Positions 1 to 9,309 of a stretch of 64,000 nt of DNA are shown here, piece after piece (positions within the stretch are counted from its first letter, which is position 1; the number at the start of each line of letters is the position of its first letter). A model generated the notes under the pieces. It worked only from the letters and a program-made list of their open reading frames with translations, did no database searches and was not told where the DNA came from. The position numbers were made by a program, and so were the translations under genes. Source of the stretch: Macrocystis pyrifera (Eukaryota > Sar > Phaeophyceae > Laminariales > Laminariaceae); contig JASSKH010000020.1 in NCBI GenBank assembly GCA_031763025.1, positions 8,434,667 to 8,498,666 on the forward strand. The letters run 5' to 3'.

Positions 1-29
1 GGATCTTACATTCTCGGTGAGAGAGTTCC

Positions 30-139
30 TATTACGGGGGGTCACGGTAAATAGGACCCACGGTACACGACAAAAAAACTATATGTTCCCCCACTTTTAC
101 TAAAAATATTTGTTCCTATTCAATATGGTCCCCCGTAAC
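30..139 (+). mobile_element. MITE-A copy 1 (~110-bp inverted-repeat element)
   Basis: This is the first of 17 copies of one short non-coding element. The ends are inverted repeats of about 28 bases that start TATTACGGGGGACCATAGTA and close with the reverse complement. The middle is asymmetric, which gives an orientation: forward copies read GGACCTACGGTACACACAAA after the left end, and reverse copies read GGACCAAATATTGTTAGTA. It has no coding capacity, so it must have been moved by a transposase encoded elsewhere. TA flanks many copies, which would fit a Tc1/mariner-like target, but that is inference. This copy is diverged at both ends. Confidence 0.85.
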
Positions 140-337
140 AGACTCCGACCGCTAACGTGAGCAACAGTTGGACTCTGGTATGAAGATCGAACGGAGATTA
201 CATCCCTCAATCCGTAAGAAAAGCAAATGAGGACGAAAAAGCGCGACCGTATCTTTATCCTGCCACGCGTCCTCTGCGTGCGGAAAACGTCAATACGGGT
301 ACAGTAGTACCGTACGAAGGGGGTGGATGGTGGATAG

Positions 338-402
338 GGGAGTGGGGGGCGGGGGGGGGGGGGGAGGAGGAGGAGGGAGAGGAGGAGCGGGGGGGGGGGG
401 GT
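338..402. repeat. G-rich tract bordering repeat R1
   Basis: This is a purine tract of G runs with short GGAGGA interruptions. It ends directly at GTACTC, the start of R1. The same junction recurs at other R1 and R2 copies. Confidence 0.8.
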
Positions 403-960
403 ACTCAATAAGAGAGACGTACTTGATGTCATGCGTGGCCGTAGCCGTACGACCATAGACCCTCGCATCCCTACAATGCCGGGACGGATCGCGTCGGGTT
501 TTAGCCGACCAGGCAGACAATGCTTGCACCAGCGCAAAGCGAAACGTGAGGTGTTCGGCGAGTGGCAGGGAGGGTGACCTGCATCCTGCTAAGAACCGTT
601 TGTGAGGCGGACTTTCACATGGACAACAGCTTCAATGAGCTAATTTAGTTTCCGGTGTGGCGAGTTCCGGAGATAGCAATGGGGGTACCATGTAGCTGCC
701 TCGTGGGTGCCTTACCATAAACACTGACGAAGTACGATCATTCCCCCTTTTGCGGAGTAAAAGTTCTCCAACACGCACAAATGATCTAAGTCGACCGCCA
801 TGTGCGACCGACCGCCAAAAACAAAAAAAACAAAAACAAAAAACGGTACCCTGGCTGTCTATAGTAGCTCAGGTAGTGAGGGGCATGTTTTACAGTGTCG
901 TTGCCAGCAGTTGTCAATCGACGCCAACCCGACGTATATATACCAGGTATATAATATAGG
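403..960 (+). repeat. Interspersed repeat R1, copy a
   Basis: The sequence starts GTACTC, continues through a block reading GGCCGTAGCCGTACGACCAT, and holds an A-rich stretch near 820-845 before GGTACCCTGGCTG. It aligns along most of its length with 40,660-41,190 and in part with 6,145-6,517, 7,257-7,390 and 30,473-30,660. No protein is evident. It is bounded on both sides by G-tracts. I do not recognise the family. A retroposon with a C-rich tail on the minus strand is one reading; see the findings. Confidence 0.75.
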
Positions 961-980
961 GAGAGATCGGGGGGGGGGGT

Positions 981-1330
981 TACTCATTTGTTGCTTTCCT
1001 TAGTAATTTGGCCATTGACCACGCATCCCTTTCGAGACGGAGCACCGTTCCTACTCCTAATGGAGACACCTCCAACATTTGTACGCTTATAACGTTGTTT
1101 CCATATATTGCCCAGAAACATTTCGCAAGACTTATCCCTCTTCCTTGCTCACCGCCTGTGGCCACCATCTTATCTCCTCGGATATCGATCGTTTTCTCGC
1201 TGCTACCTAGTGTACTGAACTCCTCCATGTCACATTCGTATGTTTCCCTCATCTCCTCTTCCAACACATCCCATTCCTCCTTTAAGTACATTTCACATTT
1301 TCCTTCTGTGTGAGTTTTACTCTCTGTTGC
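981..1330 (-). pseudogene. Repeat R2, copy a: decayed ORF fragment of unknown family
   Basis: On the minus strand this stretch encodes a fragment that aligns with 5,791-6,127. Shared blocks include EEMRETYECDMEEF, SSEKTI and, near the end, a VGG...SRNGAPSRKG-like segment ending at a stop. This copy has one extra T near 1,170 relative to the other copy, which shifts the frame after the SSEKTI block. The stop codon (TGAGTAAC on the minus strand) is followed at once by a C run. The acidic, hydrophilic composition suggests a coding past, probably a mobile-element protein. I do not recognise the family and infer no function. A further degenerate piece lies at 8,510-8,640. Confidence 0.55.
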
Positions 1331-1710
1331 TTTGCCACACGGCCACATCTGTGCATATACTTCCACCTCGTCCTCCCGGCTACTGGTGTACCTCGTTTTT
1401 CTTTCTGGCAGGCCCGGGGGGGCGGGGGGGGCGGGCAATCAGTTGGAGGCTTGGGAACCTCAGTTAGAACGCCAAGAGGCCGCAGGCAAGGGTCGACGGC
1501 TGAGGGTATAGTAATCATAAGCCGGGTACGCCAGAGTGCACTCAGTGCAGTAGTGGCCTCTATATAGGGCCTGTTGGGTAGTGCCGGTTGCCCTATATAC
1601 CCCTAGTGCCTGTGCCTGTGGGATCGGTTGGCACAGATGAGAATAAGGCAGCGTGGCAGTATGGCATGGAGTAGTTATTAATAGTGCCGCTATATGTGGT
1701 GCCGGTATTA
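1331..1710. other. Unassigned stretch with a G-tract
   Basis: A G-rich run lies at about 1,415-1,434. No gene or known repeat is otherwise visible. Confidence 0.4.
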
Positions 1711-1803
1711 TTGGCTGGCGCATACATACCGACCGGCACTGTTGGCTGGCGCATACATACCGACCGGTAATATTGGCTGGCGCATACATACCGACCGGCA
1801 CTA
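1711..1803. repeat. 31-bp minisatellite, three units
   Basis: Three consecutive units start TTGGCTGGCGCATACATACC at 1,711, 1,742 and 1,773. They are nearly identical, which suggests recent slippage or unequal exchange. Confidence 0.95.
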
Positions 1804-1914
1804 TATAGGGATCGGCACTGTATGCCCAATCATTACCGAACGCAGAACTCACGATGGACGCAAAAACCAGGCATCTGCCCATGTTGACACAACCGTATTT
1901 ATTTTGCGATCCAC

Positions 1915-2046
1915 TATTACGGGGGACCATAATAAATAGGACCAAATATTTTTAGTAAATAGTGGTAAATATTGTTAGTAAATAGTGGTAAATATATAGG
2001 TTTTTGTGTGCAACGTAGGTCCCATCAACTATCGCTCCCCGTAATA
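1915..2046 (-). mobile_element. MITE-A copy 2, with internal duplication
   Basis: This is a reverse-orientation copy with both ends present. It is about 22 bases longer than the norm because the internal TTAGTAAATAGTGGTAAATA block is repeated. Confidence 0.9.
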
Positions 2047-2436
2047 TGTTTGCCCGACATAGGGCTAACAATAAAAGTATGTAATTGGTACCTCGGTGCC
2101 TTTTTTCGACTGGAACAAGTGACGCTTAGCGCAAGACTACAGTTCCCAGTTAGACTACATACTGTAGTGAGTGTGTGCTGGTATACTACTCAAGGCATCA
2201 AATTGGGAAACCCGGGGAGAGACTCAGGATGTCCCCGGTCCCTTACGACCATACACAGATAGAAACCTCACCTCCGCGACGGCGGGAAGTAGCCGGTGCC
2301 CTCTGCTCGTGCCGATGCGGAAGTCCACGACTTCGTCTAGGTCAGGATCGTCTGCGTCGCTGACAACGAACAACTGGCCACAGACAAAAAAAAAAAACGG
2401 CCATGTTTAACAAACAAGAAAGGACAATCCGATCAA
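2047..2436. other. Unassigned stretch
   Basis: I see no gene or repeat here, apart from a short A run at about 2,386-2,397. Confidence 0.4.
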
Positions 2437-2439
2437 GGG

Positions 2440-2442
<3 letters not shown>

Positions 2443-2503
<61 letters not shown>
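2443..2503. repeat. Uninterrupted poly-G, 61 bases
   Basis: This is 61 consecutive G bases, preceded by GGGGGAG. It is the longest homopolymer in the window and the exact length may be an assembly estimate. Such a tract can form G-quadruplexes. Confidence 0.9.
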
Positions 2504-2504
<1 letters not shown>

Positions 2505-2668
2505 GGGTAGGTTCCCCGCATTGGTCAGTGGGCGTGCTACTTGCGGGTTCATAGAGCAGGTGAGGTTACAATGTTCCAGCAGTATCGGGCCGCCGCAAAA
2601 GAAAAAAACACCTAATGTGACCACTATCCTCGGAAAAAAAAAAATCTCGGAGGTTATCAGGCTATGAT

Positions 2669-2944
2669 ACGTACCTGACAGGATTTAGTGTAGTACCTGG
2701 TATATATGCAGCGCTCGCCGCTGACCACTTTTTCTTCATCTAATTTAATCTTAGACGCGAGTCGACGAGGGAAGGAATTAAGGGGGCTGAGGTCTTCTCG
2801 CGAATAACATACCTGACAAGATTTAGTACAGTACCTGGTATATATACAGCGCTCGCCGCTGACCACTTTTTCTTCGTCTAATTTATTCTTAGACGCGAGT
2901 CGACGAGGGAAGGAAGTAAGGGGACTGAGGTCTTCTCGCGATTA
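2669..2944. repeat. 138-bp tandem duplication
   Basis: There are two direct units, 2,669-2,806 and 2,807-2,944. Each holds ACCTGACA near the start, TACCTGGTATATAT, GCGCTCGCCGCTGACCAC and GGTCTTCTCGCG at the end. They differ at a handful of positions. Confidence 0.93.
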
Positions 2945-3018
2945 AAAGCGCAAGGCACGAAAGGTGGTGGGAAGGAAGGAAAAGAGCCCATCATGTGCCC
3001 CCGGATCTGAATTTCTAC

Positions 3019-3127
3019 TATTACGGGTGACCATAGTAAATAGGATCAACGGTGCACACAAAAACGCATATATTTTCCTATTTTTACTCAAAATATTTAG
3101 TCCTATTTACTATAATCCCCCGCAATA
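3019..3127 (+). mobile_element. MITE-A copy 3
   Basis: This is a forward-orientation copy with both inverted ends. The left end has a GGGTGACC variant. Confidence 0.9.
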
Positions 3128-3484
3128 GCTATTGCTAAATGGGAGAGATACAAAGAAGTGGCGAAGCTAAAGAATGGGTTGGGAAAAAAAAAAAAACGTT
3201 ACCGAGCGCCCCCCCGCCTCCCCCCCCCAAAAAAGCGTGAATGAGCCCTATGTTCTGATGTTCTTATTATACAGCTATTTTCTTATTCACAGGCTCATCC
3301 GGACGCGAGCTGCGATAGCGGTAGACTCCGAAGCACGGAAGCATGGAGATTGTCTGGCCTACGGGGTTCTTAACGGAGGCACTACCCAATGCTGTTTGTT
3401 TTTAATCCTACGCATGTTTCGGCACATTTATTCGCTGTGTACCTAGGGCATGAGAGCGTTCGTCTTTATTGTAGAGTCCCGTAG
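3128..3484. other. Unassigned stretch
   Basis: It holds an A run at 3,184-3,196 and C runs near 3,210-3,230. I see no gene. Confidence 0.4.
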
Positions 3485-3745
3485 GGCTGGGGACCCGACT
3501 GAGTCAGTCAGTAACGATTATGCTGTCGACAAAATCACTCAGTATATTGGATTGAAGCAGCGTGATATCTCTTCTCTCTACGCTCTCCTCCGGAAACGCA
3601 TTCAACGGGTTTCCGTAATGTAGTATGGCGCCTTTTTTGGGCGCGCGCAAGGTAAAACCACTGCCGAACATACTGGCCAGGTCAACCAGTAGATTACCAC
3701 TGTCAGTAGAATACTGCAGCCAGTACATGTAGTGCCAGCGCCCAG
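3485..3745 (-). pseudogene. Repeat R4, copy a: possible ORF remnant
   Basis: The minus strand aligns with the plus strand at 9,310-9,620. Translation gives a 74-residue open stretch (3,728 to 3,504) with a segment reading KKGAILHYGNPLNAFPEESV. The other copy has a recognisably similar segment (KKRALLQYVSPPLINEFREE) followed in both by VERR. Similarity at protein level suggests an old coding repeat, perhaps from a mobile element. The family is not recognised. Confidence 0.45.
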
Positions 3746-4080
3746 CCCCATCTATAATACACCACCCGTTGTATGTCTAAGGCATGGGAGCATTCACCTT
3801 CATTGTTCGTCCCTTTTCGGGCCTCAGAAATAGCAGACGCAACAGGACCTATTGCTCCCACCATACCACGCATCTACCACTACTACTGCACACCAGCGAG
3901 GGCGTGTTTCTTCTCTGTAGGGCGCGGCGATGACGATGGGCGACTGACTGACGTGTCAACAGAAAACGAAAAACTGAAAATGAGGAAAAAAAACGAAAGA
4001 ACGAACGAACGAACGAACGAACGAACGAACAAGGACCCTTTCGGGGGGTATATACGTACTCGTATGTGCTAGTGTCGCGA
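3746..4080. other. Unassigned stretch with a GAAC tetranucleotide array
   Basis: A run of CGAA/GAAC units lies at about 3,996-4,032. The rest shows no gene. Confidence 0.7.
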
Positions 4081-5580
4081 ACCGAGGAGAGGTAAATTCT
4101 GTCGGTGGCCGTGAGCGTTTGTACGTACCGCGTGCCTGCTCCACATAACAAGGCGTCCCTATCCCTCTAGCGTCGCTATGGTAGCGGGGAACAATTCGCC
4201 ACGGAAGAACACATAATTGGACAAGCAAAACAGGGTTCAATCGGAAGGCGAGCGTCATGTCGTGCATCATGAGACAGAAGAGCGGAGATAGACCGTGCCG
4301 GCGGCAGTGAGTGTCGTGTATACTGTTCGCTGGTTCCTGGCACATAAATAAGGTGTGTGTTTCTGCCTGCTCGAGTATCTAGCGATGAACAACGGCTAAT
4401 CAGAAGAGAACGTAAAGGAGCCGAACCGAGAGGGGCGGTCAGGAGACGGCCGTCATGCCATGCGTCATCAAACGAGGACATGCGCCCCCGTGACAGTTGA
4501 GCGTTGTGCAACTTAATGGTGCACAATTTTACAAACAAAAAAACAAGGTGGCTCCCCTTTCTTCTCGCGCCGCTACTTCTAACGATGAACGACCGTCCAC
4601 AGAAGAAACCACGACCTGACGAGACAAGCACAATCGCATGACGGTCGTGATAACACGAATCATGAAACAATGAGGTGTGTGTCCCGGCGGAACTGGGAAG
4701 CGGGCGTTGTGCTGCTTACTCGTTCATAAACACAAGGTGCCTTCCCTTTTCTCTCGTTAATCTTAAGATGAACGACTATTGTCCACAAAAACAAAAACGC
4801 ATGGTTTAAGGACGAGGAGGATGGGAACACGGCCGTTAGTCATGTCACGAGCGACGAAAGCAGGAGAGATACGTCCCCGAAAGGCAGTGAGCGATGTACT
4901 GCCTGCCTGCTTATAGATGAGGCGCCCTCCCTGCCTGCTCACGTCTCGCCACGTAGCGATGAACGACTGTCCGCAAAAGAAAACGGAACAGACCGAGCAA
5001 GGGCAGCCGGAAGGTGACCGCCACTTCGTGGGCCTTGCAACGAGGAGGTAGAGCTTAGGGCGCCCCGCCCGGTGGCGCTGAGCGCCGCACTACTTGCTGG
5101 TTCACTTATGAATGAGATGCCTTCCCTTTTCTTCCCCCAAAGGTACATTGAACGACTGTCCACAGAATAAAACGCTGTGAAATGAACAAGAGCAGCCAGA
5201 AGACGAACCGTCCTCTTACGGGGGTCCATAGGAAATAGGACCAAATACTGTCAGTAAAAATAGGTAAATATATAGGTTTTTGTGTGTATCCTAGGTCCTA
5301 TTAACTATGGTCCCCCGTGATACGTCATGTATCATCAAACGAGTAAGAGGAGTGCGTCATCTCAGCGGAGGGCAGTAAGCGCCATACTCTCCTGCTGGTC
5401 CATCGAACAAGGCGTCTTCGATTTTATCTCCCACATATTGTCCACAGCAAAAAATAAAAAACAGAACATCACATCACTATTGAACAAGCACAGACGCTTG
5501 GAACACGACCGCGGTCATGAGAACACGAGCCGCTCAAACGAGGAGATGTTCGTCCCAGGTTCATAAAACAAGGCCTGCAG
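4081..5580. repeat. Degenerate ~190-bp satellite-like tandem array
   Basis: A block reading GATGAACGACTGTCCACAGA (with variants) recurs at about 4,384, 4,584, 4,767, 4,957 and 5,147, so the period is 183-200 bp. Between anchors, each unit holds a CAT-CAT-motif, a GGCAGTGAGCG-like block, a CTGCTGGTTC-like block and a CCTTCCCTTTTCT-like block in the same order. A further unit resumes after MITE-A copy 4, with its anchor near 5,438. Units are strongly diverged, so the array is old. Confidence 0.75.
5215..5322 (-). mobile_element. MITE-A copy 4, inside the satellite
   Basis: This is a reverse-orientation copy that interrupts the ~190-bp array. Confidence 0.9.
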
Positions 5581-5761
5581 CAGTAGTAATTCCCTTCGTA
5601 CCCTCGCCTGGGTCCTGCGAGCCGCCCCGGGAGGGTGCTTGGGAGGACACCGGCAGGTCGTGGTTCATCATATAAGTGATGGACCATGCCATGGTAGGGA
5701 GAGCGGGGGGTGTACTAATGCCATGGATGGCCGTAGTCGTATATTATATGACCATAGAAAC

Positions 5762-5790
5762 GGGGGGGGGGGGGGGGGGGGGGGGGGGGG
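5762..5790. repeat. Poly-G, 29 bases
   Basis: This is an uninterrupted G run that ends at CGTACTCATT, the start of R2 copy b. Confidence 0.9.
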
Positions 5791-6127
5791 CGTACTCATT
5801 TGTTGCTTGCCTTAGTCATTTGACCATTGACCACGCATCCTTTTCGAGACGGAGCACCGTTCCTACTCCTAATAGAGACACCTCCAACAATTGGGCGCTC
5901 ATTACGTTGTTTCCATATATTACATAGAAACTTTTTGCTAATCGTATCCCCTTCCTGTTTGGCCTCCTGTGGCCACCATCTATCTCCTAGGATAGCGATC
6001 GTTTTCTCGCTGCTATTCATTGTATCAAACTCCTCCATGTCACATTCGTCTGTTTTCCTCATCTCCTCTTGTAACACATCCCGTTCCTCCTTGTATATTT
6101 CACATTCTCCTACTATGTGAGTTCTAC
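5791..6127 (-). pseudogene. Repeat R2, copy b: ORF fragment of unknown family
   Basis: The minus strand is open from 6,077 to the stop at 5,796 (93 residues). It begins in EEMRKTDECDMEEF, passes SSEKTIAILGDRWWPQ and KKFLCNIWKQRNE, and ends SRNGAPSRKG...KASNK-stop. The stop codon is followed at once by GTACG and the C run (poly-G on the plus strand). Compared with copy a this copy lacks the frame-shifting T and is the better guide to the parent protein. It is bounded by G-tracts on both sides. I do not recognise a domain. Confidence 0.55.
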
Positions 6128-6144
6128 TGGGGGGGGGGGGGGGG

Positions 6145-6517
6145 CGGTGTAATCGATATCATGCATGGCCGTAGTCGTATGACCATAGACCCTCGCATCT
6201 CTACCATGCCGTGACGGAGCACGTCGGGTTTTCACCGACCAGGCAGGCATTGCTTGCACCAAGCGCGAAGCGAAACGCGACGTGTTCGGCGAGTCGCATG
6301 AAGGTGAGCTGCATCTTGCTAAGAATCACTTGTGAGGCGGACTTGCATATGGATGACAGCGTCAATGAATCGATTTTATTTCTGGTATGGCCACTTCCAG
6401 AGACAGCAATGGGTTCACTACGTAACTGCCTCGTGGGTGCCTCACCATATACGCACTACGTGATACGATCATCCCCCTTCTGGGGAGCAGAGGTTCTCCA
6501 CCCCGCACAAAATGATG
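6145..6517 (+). repeat. Repeat R1, copy b, 5' part
   Basis: A 17-base G run (6,128-6,144) leads into R1. The match to copy a runs to CGCACAAAATGAT, where a ~740-bp insertion begins. The rest of R1 resumes at 7,257. Confidence 0.75.
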
Positions 6518-7256
6518 TCAAAGTCGTTTCTAACGACATAGTAGGCGAAAACAAAGTTGCCAAAATAGCAAAATTATGGAAAATTCGACTGCCACAAATA
6601 GCAAAAATAAGAAAAAACTTGCCAATTTTTATTTCGGAAAAATTCCCTTCGTAGCTGTTCGAGAGCAAATTTACGGAAAGTGAAGAGAAATTTTCTGTTC
6701 TCGCCATTCCAGCCCAACAACGCCAACGCAAGGTTGTATAAACCGCACGCCGGCGCTAGACTGGCTCGAATCTCTGCAACACAGAGGAGCATCAAGGGTT
6801 CGAGGGTGGTGCCGGTGCTGTCAGCACCGCTGATCGATGGGGCGCACGACGAGGGTGACCCGCCCGTGCGGTTGTGTGACGGGTGGCGTGTACGCGGTGC
6901 TCGAGTCAACCCAACAGCACAGCCGTCCCAGCTTCCCCGAGACAGCATCCCCGTGTTCTTTTAAACGGGCTGGGCTGGGAGACCTGTCCATCTCTGGGGT
7001 CTACGAGCTGCGTTCGCCCGCCTCTCTAGGCCACTGTTTCCTCGACAGAGGATGTCGCCTACAGCGGCTGTCTGCTGTACAGGGTTTGATCAAAACATGA
7101 AGGCGTTTCTTCGCTAGATTTTTTTTTTTTTGCCATTTTGATATGCTTGCCTATTGCAGACTTTCATGCTTGTTTGTGGAAAAGCTTTGCCGATTTTTTG
7201 TAGCAAAAATAACCAAAAAAAAAAAATTGCTATTTTATCTTGTCGTTAAACACGGC
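6518..7256. other. ~740-bp insertion splitting R1 copy b
   Basis: Copies a and d of R1 are continuous here, so this block was inserted. Its ends are A/T-rich and read GTTTCTAACGACA on the left and, as reverse complement, GTTTAACGACA on the right, which may be short terminal inverted repeats. The GC-rich core (6,720-7,090) has no recognised protein. Confidence 0.5.
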
Positions 7257-7390
7257 CCTAACTCGATCGCCAGCTGTGACCGACCGCCAAAAAACAAAAA
7301 AACAAAAAATCTGTATCCTGGTTATTTAGCTCACGTCGTGAGCGGCATGTTTTATAGTCTCGTTGCCAACCGACGCCAACCCAAACCAAC
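7257..7390 (+). repeat. Repeat R1, copy b, 3' part
   Basis: The sequence resumes with CTAACTCGAT and passes the A-rich stretch, TAGCTCACGTCGTGAGCGGC and CCAACCGACGCCAACCC. A 10-base G run closes it. Confidence 0.75.
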
Positions 7391-7433
7391 GGGGGGGGGG
7401 GCTAATAAAAAAGCCTCCTTCGGGATTTCTCAC

Positions 7434-7885
7434 CGGGTGTCGATGGCCGTCTTCACGGTCCCACACCCGCTGCTTGTAGGCCTTCACGAACCCAGCCCGT
7501 TTGCTGTATGTCGTCAGGACCGTCAAGATCCTCGGAAGGCCATCTACCTCCTCTTCCTCCTCCTCCTCCGGGCCCTTCTCCTCCTCCCTTTCCTCCTCCC
7601 CCCCCCCCCCACCTCCTCCGTCACGTCGACCGCCGGGTGGTCTTTCCAATCAGCGCCTCCAACCACCGCAACTCCGACGGTAACGCCATCAGCATGACTA
7701 GTGCTTATGCCACTACCACCATCACTACTGCTACCGCTGCCGCTGTGACTATGGTGGTGATCGCCCCGCAGGCTGGTCGTCCGGGAGGTCTCGGCGCGCC
7801 CGATCGCGTACTGCCCCAGCATCATCACGCAGAGCAGGGCTAGGAAAGTCGCCGCGGCCGAGGCCTTTCGGCCTGAAAACGGCAT
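7434..7885 (-). CDS. Putative first exon of a signal-anchored (type II-like) protein, frameshifted in a G13 run
   Basis: The minus-strand ATG at 7,885 opens a frame with a basic start, then a hydrophobic segment at about residues 12-28 (TFLALLCVMMLGQYAIG) that looks like a signal peptide or signal anchor. A His/Ser/Gly-rich stem follows. At the 13-base G run (7,598-7,610) the frame is lost; one base of change in that run leads into an acidic E-rich linker and then PRILTVLTTYSKRAGFVKAY. The exon can end at 7,434, where the minus strand reads CACCCG followed by GTGAGA, a good splice donor in frame. Signal anchor, stem and then a beta-strand-like ILTVLTTY start is the layout of Golgi glycosyltransferases, but that is inference. 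Later exons were not found. It may be a real gene with a sequencing or assembly indel, or a pseudogene. Confidence 0.4.
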
Positions 7886-8251
7886 GTCAACGTTGAGCCA
7901 CGGGAAGCTGCGAAGCTTCGAGTTTGGGCCCCGTTTGCACCGCCTGGGCTAAGGTTCGCTGCGCTCGCGTCTCGGCCGCCATCGCTGGACGCCATGATTC
8001 CCTCCACCTCCCTGGCAAAAAAAAAACAAAAGTTGAAAAATATGAGCATGTATTTTTCTCTTAAAGTATTATAGAGGCGTTCTACGATAGAGATTCACCC
8101 TAAATTTTCTGAGGCTCCCCGCTAAAGGAGCTCCATACCTAACGCGCAAACTGACTTCAGCCAAAATCAACTTGCATGCCGACGAAAAATCCCATGGTCC
8201 AAGCATTAAAAAACGTCATTTTTCGAAGATTGGCATTCCGGCGATTTTGGG
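7886..8251. other. Possible upstream region of the 7.4-7.9 kb exon
   Basis: GC-rich up to about 8,000, then A/T-rich. It could hold the 5' UTR and promoter of the minus-strand exon. No motif is clear. Confidence 0.3.
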
Positions 8252-8348
8252 TTAACCCCTTTAACACGGCAGTCTCAATTTGGGGGGAAACCAGTCTAAT
8301 TCCAAGTGATGTGTCCCCGAAACGGGACTGGGGTCCTGAATGGGTTAA
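8252..8348. mobile_element. MITE-C copy 1, TTAA-flanked palindromic element
   Basis: TTAA stands at both ends (8,252-8,255 and 8,345-8,348). The inside is an imperfect palindrome of about 90 bases, with CCCCTTTAA...GGCAGTC on the left and GGACTGGGGTCC...GGG on the right. TTAA flanks and CCC-type ends are the hallmark of piggyBac-type elements, so a piggyBac-derived MITE is inferred. Related copies lie near 33.9, 34.0, 43.6, 47.2, 47.7 and 59.9 kb. Confidence 0.7.
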
Positions 8349-8509
8349 GGAACCCCCGTCATTCAGAAACAAAAAAGCGGAAATGTGCTACCTCTATCGT
8401 AGAACGCGTCTAAACACATAGCCGAAACGTGCTCGTAGGAGGAAAAAAGTTGGAAAAAGTGCGAAAATTTCACTTAATTACATACTCATATATCATGGAG
8501 GGAAAACGC

Positions 8510-8710
8510 AGTGACCGCGAAAATGTTGGAGGTCATCTCTAACAAAAAAGCAGGAACGATGCTTCCTCGTCGAAAGGGGCGCGTGGCCGATAGTCACATG
8601 GCCACGGCAAGCGACCCATGAGTACGCCCTACCCCCCCCGTCCACGGTCACGCATCTATGGCCACACGCATGACATGGGTACACCCCCCCCCCCCCCCCC
8701 CCGCCCTCCC
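8510..8710 (-). repeat. R2 and R1 end fragments separated by C-tracts
   Basis: On the plus strand a degenerate R2 end (ATGTTGGAGGTCATCTCTAA through CCATGAGTACGCCC) runs into a C run. A short R1 end (GGCCACACGCATGACATGGG) then runs into a 19-base C run at 8,684-8,702. This arrangement is inverted relative to the copies at 0.4-1.4 and 5.7-6.5 kb. Confidence 0.6.
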
Positions 8711-9309
8711 TGCCGCGCATGACGCCTTCGTCAGCAAGGTTGGAGGACTCGTAAAGGTTTTACTACGCACGATTAAAATGGTCTCCCTGCACCGCACCGC
8801 AGATACATTTCATGGCGTCGATGGTCCAGTTGTGGACGCCTATACATACCAGCACGTGGCGTGATGGGCAACGCTTCCAGTATGAAACGTGTTCATTGGA
8901 CAGCGGCAGCACCGCCGTGCGAGCGTTTTTGCTCCCCCCTCTTCTTTGTCCATCCCAAAACGCTCACGCTTTCTACGTCTATATAGCCTGCTGCTGAGCT
9001 ACCCCGCAAAGTGTACGCCGCAAGACCCGCGAAAAACAAAGCGCCTCATTGAGTAAGCACACAAGGCTCGATTTTTGGGGGGAGGCCACGAAAATCGGAT
9101 TAAGAAATTCGTGTTCAGCGGCAAGGGTCACACTACTGTAAATCTCACCAGAGCATCGCAGTCCGAGCTCAAGGCCAAGGGTGGTCCCACAATAAAGTTC
9201 TAAAGTTTGCTCACTTTACGCGTTTGTTCTTGGCGGCCCCACACCGCAATCAAGTGCCAGGTATATACCAGGTACTACTTGCAGTTTTAGTCGGGCTAGA
9301 CACTGGCAC
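8711..9309. other. Unassigned stretch
   Basis: I see no gene or repeat, except GCCAGGTATATACCAGGTAC near 9,257, an example of a recurrent motif in this window. Confidence 0.4.

Noticed and set aside
2433-2624. Minus-strand ORF rich in proline across the poly-G
   Set aside because: It is only translation of the C run; no coding signal remains outside it.
4081-5580. CRISPR-like periodic array
   Set aside because: Units are ~190 bp, diverged throughout, with no short exact repeat and spacer pattern; the genome is eukaryotic.
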